From Thermoleophilia bacterium UBA5186 (GTDB lineage Bacteria; Actinomycetota; Thermoleophilia; Gaiellales; Gaiellaceae), in contig DHWI01000146.1 in NCBI GenBank assembly GCA_002413095.1, forward strand, positions 2,924 through 8,416: DNA of 5,493 bases. The letters run 5' to 3'. Below are positions 1-4,156 of the stretch, piece after piece. The notes under the pieces were generated by a model. That model saw only the letters and a list, made by a program, of their open reading frames with translations, had not been told where the DNA came from and did no database searches. Position 1 is the first letter of the stretch; every line of letters begins with the position of its first letter. The translations under genes and the position numbers were made by a program.

Positions 1-164
1 GGGCGGCCGACCGCCTCCATTACGCCTACGGGACGCTCGCGCTCTGCGCAGTGCTCGCCCCGTGGTTGTACGCGCCGTCCGACCCCCGTCGGCGCCTGCT
101 CTGGTTTGCGGGAGCTACCCTGGCCGCTGGAGCTTTGGGCGTGCGTGCGTACCTGACTGCGTGA
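1..164 (+). CDS. C-terminal fragment of an unidentified integral membrane protein
   Basis: The window opens inside this gene. The frame starting at base 3 reads 53 residues to a TGA at 162-164, and the N-terminus lies outside the window. What is visible is a hydrophobic segment (about residues 8-25 of the fragment, around GTLALCAVLAPWLYA), a short basic loop (DPRRR), and a second hydrophobic segment (LLWFAGATLAAGALGV) ending in RAYLTA. This looks like the last two transmembrane helices of a membrane protein with a short positively charged loop between them. The stop overlaps the next start by one base (TGATG), so the two genes are probably translationally coupled in one transcript. I do not recognise the family and assign no function. 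Confidence is in there being a coding frame, based on the hydrophobic pattern and the tight coupling. Confidence 0.6.
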   Translation, partial: AADRLHYAYGTLALCAVLAPWLYAPSDPRRRLLWFAGATLAAGALGVRAYLTA

Positions 165-556
165 TGAGGCGCTTCCTCGCGAACGTGAACCCGCTCGTGC
201 GCGGCCTCGCGGTCGTCGCGCTGATTGCGCTCGCCGTGATCGTCCTGAATCTCGGGAACACGGTCGCCTCGCTGTTCCTGATCGCCCGCATCGCCTTCCC
301 GCTCGCCATTGCCTTCTTCCTCTTCATGCTCTGGCGCGAACGCCGCGGCGAGATCGCGCTGTGGTCGACGCGGCAGCAGTTCGCCTTCTACGGCGGCGTG
401 CTGACCGTGGTCGCCGCGTTCGTGGCGCTCGTCGTGGCCGGCTTCGCGGGTTGGAGCGTCACCGGGCTGGCCGCCCTGGCGCTCGTCCTCACCGTGCTCC
501 TCTGCGTCTATGCGGTCTACCGCGTCTGGCGCGAGACCCATACCTACGGCGGCTAG
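164..556 (+). CDS. Small four-helix membrane protein of unknown function
   Basis: This 130-residue protein has about four predicted transmembrane segments: residues 13-31, 33-57, 76-97 and 99-119. A charged loop (WRERRGEIALWSTRQQ, about 57-72) separates the two helix pairs, and the tail is short and polar (RETHTYGG). I chose ATG at 164 because it overlaps the upstream TGA (TGATG), which fits coupled translation. The adjacent GTG at 161 is an equally legal start that would add one residue. A further upstream extension to 62 would put an Arg/Pro-rich shadow over the preceding gene and is rejected. There is no clear Shine-Dalgarno, as expected for a coupled gene. No catalytic or transport signature is visible. 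It probably works with the upstream membrane protein, but that rests only on gene order. Confidence 0.75.
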   Translation: MRRFLANVNPLVRGLAVVALIALAVIVLNLGNTVASLFLIARIAFPLAIAFFLFMLWRERRGEIALWSTRQQFAFYGGVLTVVAAFVALVVAGFAGWSVTGLAALALVLTVLLCVYAVYRVWRETHTYGG

Positions 557-559
557 CTC

Positions 560-1258
560 CTAGGCCTCAACGCGCGAGGACGAGCCGTCGAGCGCATTGA
601 GCGCCGCCCGGATGTCCATGTGCTCGCCGACGAAGATGGGCGTGTCGCGCTCGGTGTACGCGCTTGCCTCGGTCTCGCGCAGCGTCTGCATCAGGTGCAT
701 GAAGTCGGCGGGCTCGTCGCACTCGAAGACGGTCATGAACTCCTGGTCGTCGATTCCGAACGAGTACGTCGTGTGGTTGTGGATCGACGCGAACTCGGCG
801 CCGATGCGGATGTGCTCGTCCATGGCTCGCTGCCTGTCCTCGGGGGACAGCGCGTACCAGGGGCGGATCTTCACGAACGGGTAGACGACGAGGTAGGGCG
901 AGCCCTTCGGAGCGACCTTCCGCGCGCGGCGCGCCTTCGTGTACTGCGAGGGCTTCGTCGTCGCGAGGTAGGAGTACGGCGTCTCGAGCCAGCCCGCGAG
1001 CGGCGTCCCGTTCAGCGCAGCGCCGAGCTCGCCGAGATCCTGGTAGCGGTCGGTGATCTTCCAGAGGAAGAAGTCGGCGTCAGGACGGACGCCTGTGACC
1101 GAGTAGGCCCGCAGATCCATCCGCTCGGCGAAGTCCTCGACGACGTCGGCGAACGCGTCCTTGCCCGCGGCGCGCTCCTCGACGGGCAGACGCCGCCAGG
1201 CGGGATCGACCTTGTAGAACGTGTATGCGACGTACTGGCCCTGAGACTCGGTTGCCAC
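560..1258 (-). CDS. hemQ: Coproheme decarboxylase HemQ/ChdC (chlorite dismutase family)
   Basis: This is a 232-residue protein of the chlorite dismutase-like family. HemQ converts coproheme III to heme b by two peroxide-dependent decarboxylations, the last step of the coproporphyrin-dependent pathway; it is cytoplasmic and typically a homopentamer. Visible signatures are YPFVK at 126-130, matching the family's catalytic Tyr plus Lys (YPMSK in Firmicutes enzymes); WYALSPEDRQ just after; MDEH ending at His149, the expected proximal heme ligand; and TTYSFGIDDQEF (163-174), a highly conserved HemQ block. The length is normal for a single-gene HemQ. The start is GTG at 1256-1258 (minus), giving MATESQGQYVAYTFYKV at the beginning of the first ferredoxin-like half. 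No Shine-Dalgarno precedes it, but TAGCAT lies 7 bases upstream, so the mRNA may be leaderless. No other heme gene is in the window. A true chlorite dismutase is less likely, because the YPFVK block and the missing distal Arg point to HemQ. Confidence 0.93.
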   Translation of the reverse strand: MATESQGQYVAYTFYKVDPAWRRLPVEERAAGKDAFADVVEDFAERMDLRAYSVTGVRPDADFFLWKITDRYQDLGELGAALNGTPLAGWLETPYSYLATTKPSQYTKARRARKVAPKGSPYLVVYPFVKIRPWYALSPEDRQRAMDEHIRIGAEFASIHNHTTYSFGIDDQEFMTVFECDEPADFMHLMQTLRETEASAYTERDTPIFVGEHMDIRAALNALDGSSSRVEA

Positions 1259-1265
1259 GTGAGGA

Positions 1266-1271
1266 ATGCTA
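1266..1271 (-). promoter_or_regulatory. Candidate -10 element for hemQ (possible leaderless start)
   Basis: On the minus strand TAGCAT (4 of 6 matches to TATAAT) ends 7 bases before the hemQ GTG. A transcript starting at the usual distance would begin at or next to the start codon. The bases between (TCCTCAC) contain no Shine-Dalgarno. No good TTGACA-like -35 is visible 16-19 bases upstream. The assignment rests on position and the TANNNT pattern only. Confidence 0.35.
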
Positions 1272-1274
1272 GTC

Positions 1275-1297
1275 GCGTGCCCAGGCTCGGCGTGCCC
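1275..1297 (-). repeat. Pair of 8-base direct repeats upstream of hemQ
   Basis: GCGTGCCC occurs at 1275-1282 and again at 1290-1297 (GGGCACGC on the minus strand), offset by 15 bases. Both copies lie in the 55-base gap between the peptidase stop and the hemQ start, just upstream of the candidate -10 where a -35 element and activator contacts would fall. It could be a regulator site or a coincidence of GC-rich sequence. Confidence 0.25.
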
Positions 1298-1313
1298 GGA
1301 GGGTTCGACGAAC

Positions 1314-2630
1314 CTACGCCCGCTTGCGGAAGCCGGCGCGCACGCTCTTCGCGCCGTCGAGCTTCACCGCGCAAGCCTTGGTGCCGCGGCACGCCCCGCT
1401 CCAGCCGGCGAACCGGTAGCCCTTCGCGGCCTTGGCGGTCAGGCGCACGATCGAGTTCGCGACGAAGGCGCGGGAGCAGGACTTCGAGCAGGCGAGGCCG
1501 CTCGGCGAGCTCCTGACGGAGCCGCGGCCGGTCACCTTGACGGCGAGCGCGAAGGTCGTCGAGCCGAAGCCGGCCGACACGGACTTAGCGGCATCCATCG
1601 TCACGACGCAGGGGCCCTGACCGCTGCACGCTCCGCTCCAGCCCTTGAAAGTGCCCCCCGCAGCGGGCACGGGCCGCAGCGTCACGCGCGTCCCGTTCTC
1701 GAGCTGCGCCGAGCACGCCGGCGGGCACGAGACGCCGCCTGCGTCGGAGGAGACGGATCCCCCGGTGCCGTCGACCGCGACTGCCAGGGGAAAGAGCGGC
1801 AGGTGCATCAGCCACGGCGAGTCCTGCACGTCCCACCAGCTGCCCGAGTGGCCGTAGTAGTCGTCGCGGCCGATGTCGAGGACGGCGTTCGCAATCGTCG
1901 CGCCCGAGGACACGTAGGGGTAGAGCAGATCCGTCCGGTTGTCGCAGACGTGGCCGTCGAACTGCGGGTCGGCGCAGTGGTGTGGAGCCTGGCGCTGGAC
2001 GGCGCCGAGGTTGTGGGTCAACTCGTGCGCAGCGACCTCGGCGGTCAGCCGTCCCGAGCCGACGTCGACCTCGCAGTCGGACGCGCGCAGCCAGACGTAC
2101 GCGAAGCCGAACGCACCTCCGTCGCGGTCGGCGAGGTAGCCGGTCGTCCCGCAAACGTCGGAGTTCAGCACCTGACCGTCGTAGTAGACGATGTTCTTCA
2201 CGGCGGGCGGCCCGAAGGCGCTGAGGTCGGCTGAGAGCTGGAGCAGGTTGAGGTCCGCATAGACGCTCGCGGGCCTTGGCAGGCGCGCAAAGCCGATGTC
2301 GAGCTGACCGAACTGCGACGTGCAGCCCGGGAACGGAAAGAGGTCGAAGCGCGGCGTGCGCGTCGGATCCTGGCCGCGCCACCATTCGTCGATCGCGCCG
2401 ATGTCGGTGGCGATCTGGGAGGCCACGGTGCCGAAGCGATCCTGGCCGTCGGACGGGATCGCGTAGATTACGTGGACGCGGTACTGCGAGCCGGTGTCCA
2501 CGTCGGGCGTCCGGTTTGCACCCAAGCGGTCCGTTCCGCACCAGGTGACCGGAGTGGCAGCCGCGGCAGGAGCAGCGCTCCAGAGCAGCGCACAGACGAA
2601 GACGGCGAGGACGGGTGCGAGGCGGCGCAC
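1314..2630 (-). CDS. Secreted zinc metallopeptidase-like protein with two C-terminal Cys repeats
   Basis: This 438-residue protein starts at GTG 2628-2630. AGGA sits five bases upstream, and this start gives a clean signal peptide: MRR, a hydrophobic core at 4-20, and an Ala-rich cleavage region near 22-26. An extension upstream to 3056 would overlap the preceding gene by about 400 bases and is rejected. The middle (about 27-275) carries HELTHNLG at 202-209, a HExxH zinc motif in the extended metzincin-like HExxHxxG form. His202 and His206 are candidate ligands, Glu203 the catalytic base, and His217 or His218 a possible third ligand. DLLYP (234-238) falls where a Met-turn (DxMY) would be expected. 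The C-terminus (about 282-434) holds two tandem repeats around FxGWSGAC, resembling divergent InlB-type B-repeats. It probably acts extracellularly on proteins; the substrate is unknown. It follows the glycoside hydrolase by 17 bases, so co-transcription is likely. The fold class is fairly sure, the activity less so. Confidence 0.82.
   Translation of the reverse strand: MRRLAPVLAVFVCALLWSAAPAAAATPVTWCGTDRLGANRTPDVDTGSQYRVHVIYAIPSDGQDRFGTVASQIATDIGAIDEWWRGQDPTRTPRFDLFPFPGCTSQFGQLDIGFARLPRPASVYADLNLLQLSADLSAFGPPAVKNIVYYDGQVLNSDVCGTTGYLADRDGGAFGFAYVWLRASDCEVDVGSGRLTAEVAAHELTHNLGAVQRQAPHHCADPQFDGHVCDNRTDLLYPYVSSGATIANAVLDIGRDDYYGHSGSWWDVQDSPWLMHLPLFPLAVAVDGTGGSVSSDAGGVSCPPACSAQLENGTRVTLRPVPAAGGTFKGWSGACSGQGPCVVTMDAAKSVSAGFGSTTFALAVKVTGRGSVRSSPSGLACSKSCSRAFVANSIVRLTAKAAKGYRFAGWSGACRGTKACAVKLDGAKSVRAGFRKRA
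1329..1757 (-). repeat. Tandem protein repeat, 79-residue period, in the peptidase C-terminus
   Basis: Residues 292-355 (bases 1566-1757) and 371-434 (bases 1329-1520) align without gaps at an offset of exactly 79 residues, with about 29 of 64 positions identical by eye. All four cysteines are conserved in position: 302/381, 306/385, 335/414 and 341/420. Both copies contain FxGWSGAC and end in KSVxAGF. The pairing suggests disulfides within each repeat in this exported protein. Such repeats (Flg_new_2/InlB-like) usually serve as surface-binding or spacer modules. Confidence 0.8.
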
Positions 2631-2635
2631 GAATG

Positions 2636-2639
2636 TCCT
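2636..2639 (-). promoter_or_regulatory. Ribosome binding site that fixes the peptidase start
   Basis: AGGA on the minus strand lies 5 bases before GTG 2628-2630, in the 17-base gap after the glycoside hydrolase stop. It supports this GTG over the in-frame upstream CTG or the long extension into the neighbouring gene. Confidence 0.6.
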
Positions 2640-2647
2640 GTCGGCGT

Positions 2648-4087
2648 TCAGCGGCGGATTCTGAAGGGGAGGCCGGCGAGGACCGTGGGCGGGCCTGGAT
2701 TGACGGTCGCCCGTACGGCGGCGGTGATCCGGTAGCTCCCGGGCGCAAGCCGGAGCGGCAGGAAGACCAGGCGCGCGGGGAAGCCGCCGACCGCGGTCCC
2801 GCGCAGCACCTGGGTCGTCGAGTGTGCGGGCAGCTTCTCGACGCGCGCGTAGTAGGTGCAGTCGAGGTCGCAGCGCAGCGAGGCGCGCGCATGCAATGCG
2901 ACGCGGCTGAGCCCGGTCAGCGTCGCCTTGATCGGTAGTTGAAGCCCTGCGCAGCGCGTCACGACTCCGCGCCGGGACGCGTCCGCGGCCGCCTGCAGCG
3001 CGGCGCGGCTCGTCTTCGGGGTCGTCCCGTCGGCGTAGTACACGCCGGATTGCCACTGCGGGAGCCCCGGCTCGTCGAACACGTGGAAGATGAAGATTCC
3101 GCGCACCGTCGGCTGGCAGAACGCGAGCTGGATCGCCTGGCGGTAGTACGCACCCTGTAGCGCCTCGGAGACCGGCTTCGTCGTGTCAGGCTCGGTGCCC
3201 TCGTAGAGCGTCGCCTTGTCTCCGGGGATCTGCGCCTCGACGCCGAACTCGTTGTAGACGATCGGAATCGTGGAGCCCGGCTGCGCGGTCCCGTCGAACG
3301 CGCGCCCGAGGAGCGCGACGAGCTTGTCGTAGTCGGCGATCGCAATCGTGGTCGAGTTCGTGTGCTTGGTGGTCGGCGGAACACTCGAGGTCTCCTCGTA
3401 GGGGTGGATGGCGAACCAATCCATGATCGGCTTGGTGCGGCCGCTGACGCGGTACGCGTCGCCGAGATCCGAGATGAACACCGTGGGGGAGTGCGTGTCG
3501 CGCCCGGTGTTCGGCTTGTCGCCCCCGCGCGGCGAGACGGCCCCGCCGATCACGATGTTCTGCGGGTTCACGCCCTTCAGCGCGTCGTAAGCGACAGCCA
3601 GCAGCTGCTCGTAGACCGGCGCGGCCACGTCCTCGCCGTTCGGTCCGAACTGGGGCAGCCAGAAGCGGTTCAGGTTCGGCTCGTTTCCGATCGTGAAGCG
3701 ACGGACGCTCGGGAGGTCGTTCGCGAGCGTCTGGCAGAACTGCGCGAACTGGTCGCGGTGCTCGCCGGTGAGCGGCGTGTTGCGGCTGCCGAAGGTGATC
3801 GAGAGGTAGACGTCGACCGCGTCGAGCTGGGCGGCGGCCACCACGTTCCGTATCGCCTCGAGCTCGACGTCCTCCGGCTGAACGCGTCCGCGCTCCCAGG
3901 TCACGGTCATCCGCACCGCACGGAGTCCGGCGAGCTTCGCGAGGTCCAGCTTCGCCTTGGCGGCCGGGATGGTCGGCTGCTTGAACGCGTCGTCGACGCC
4001 GCCGATCGTCATCCCCGGTCCGCCCGCGCGCGCGAGCCCGGGGGCGGCCAGCGCCGCGAGCGCGCAGATGATCGATGCGAGCCGCAT
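2648..4087 (-). CDS. Secreted clan GH-A-like glycoside hydrolase
   Basis: This 479-residue exported protein has a signal peptide (MRLASIICALAALAAPGLARA, cleavage near residue 21). Its central TIM-barrel-like domain spans about 25-375. Motifs in order are VRMTVTWERGRVQP (58-71), an early barrel strand with a Trp-rich loop; IGNEPN (133-138), where Glu136 fits the strand-4 acid/base; WFAIHPYE (224-231); VYNEFG (278-282 region), where Glu280 fits the strand-7 nucleophile; and FDEPGLPQWQSGVYYADG (338-354), the usual strand-8 region. The 144-residue Glu-Glu spacing suits retaining clan GH-A enzymes such as GH5 or GH39, but I cannot name the family or substrate. About 381-479 looks like a C-terminal beta-sandwich with Cys406 and Cys410. 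The ATG at 4087 is chosen for the signal peptide; no good Shine-Dalgarno precedes it. It is first in a likely two-gene unit with the metallopeptidase and divergent from uvrC. Confidence 0.85.
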   Translation of the reverse strand: MRLASIICALAALAAPGLARAGGPGMTIGGVDDAFKQPTIPAAKAKLDLAKLAGLRAVRMTVTWERGRVQPEDVELEAIRNVVAAAQLDAVDVYLSITFGSRNTPLTGEHRDQFAQFCQTLANDLPSVRRFTIGNEPNLNRFWLPQFGPNGEDVAAPVYEQLLAVAYDALKGVNPQNIVIGGAVSPRGGDKPNTGRDTHSPTVFISDLGDAYRVSGRTKPIMDWFAIHPYEETSSVPPTTKHTNSTTIAIADYDKLVALLGRAFDGTAQPGSTIPIVYNEFGVEAQIPGDKATLYEGTEPDTTKPVSEALQGAYYRQAIQLAFCQPTVRGIFIFHVFDEPGLPQWQSGVYYADGTTPKTSRAALQAAADASRRGVVTRCAGLQLPIKATLTGLSRVALHARASLRCDLDCTYYARVEKLPAHSTTQVLRGTAVGGFPARLVFLPLRLAPGSYRITAAVRATVNPGPPTVLAGLPFRIRR

Positions 4088-4096
4088 GGCTGAATC

Positions 4097-4127
4097 GTGA
4101 CACGCGTCCGTGTGGGACGTGTATGGG
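4097..4127 (+). promoter_or_regulatory. Weak alternative uvrC promoter (GTGACA / TATGGG)
   Basis: GTGACA at 4097-4102 matches TTGACA at 5 of 6 positions. TATGGG at 4122-4127 follows after 19 bases, and TGTATG at 4120-4125 after 17. Either -10 is poor. This would give uvrC a short leader of about 20 bases, with AGGG (4137-4140) as a distant Shine-Dalgarno. It competes with the leaderless model for the same gene, and I consider it the weaker of the two. Confidence 0.2.
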
Positions 4128-4156
4128 ATACAGGCCAGGGCTACATTGGACGCGTG
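4100..4156. promoter_or_regulatory. Operator-like dyads between uvrC and the glycoside hydrolase
   Basis: The 66-base divergent region contains three inverted repeats. CACGCGTCC (4101-4109) and GGACGCGTG (4148-4156) are exact 9-base inverted copies, the second covering the uvrC start codon. ACACGCGTCC (4100-4109) also pairs with GGACGTGT (4115-4122) with a two-base bulge. TGTAT-GGG-ATACA (4120-4132) is a perfect dyad in the only AT-rich patch of the region, where the uvrC -35 and spacer would fall. Together they suggest a regulator site serving one or both divergent genes. No known operator consensus fits exactly. Confidence 0.35.
4142..4147 (+). promoter_or_regulatory. Candidate -10 element for uvrC (possible leaderless start)
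   Basis: TACATT (4 of 6 matches to TATAAT) ends 6 bases before the uvrC GTG at 4154, so transcription would start at or near the start codon. The closest purine-rich stretch, AGGG at 4137-4140, is 13 bases from the GTG and too far for a good Shine-Dalgarno. This is the same arrangement as at hemQ. Confidence 0.35.

Noticed and set aside
62..163. 34-codon N-terminal extension of the small membrane protein
   Set aside because: It overlaps the preceding gene and would place a non-membrane Arg/Pro-rich stretch before MRRFLANV. The TGATG junction favours 164.
1302..1314. GGTTCGACGAACC palindrome at the peptidase stop as a terminator or SOS box
   Set aside because: The stem is only 5 base pairs with a 3-base loop and no T-tract follows on the minus strand, so it is a poor intrinsic terminator. 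The half-sites are in GTTC...GAAC order, the reverse of the actinobacterial LexA box GAAC-N4-GTTC.
620..1516. Plus-strand open frame of 298 codons across hemQ
   Set aside because: It is antisense to hemQ and the peptidase C-terminus, has an Arg/Ser-rich tail and no recognisable domain. High GC keeps such frames open.
2631..3056. 142-codon N-terminal extension of the peptidase
   Set aside because: It overlaps the glycoside hydrolase C-terminus and is Arg/Ala-rich. A signal peptide and a Shine-Dalgarno start the protein at 2630 instead.
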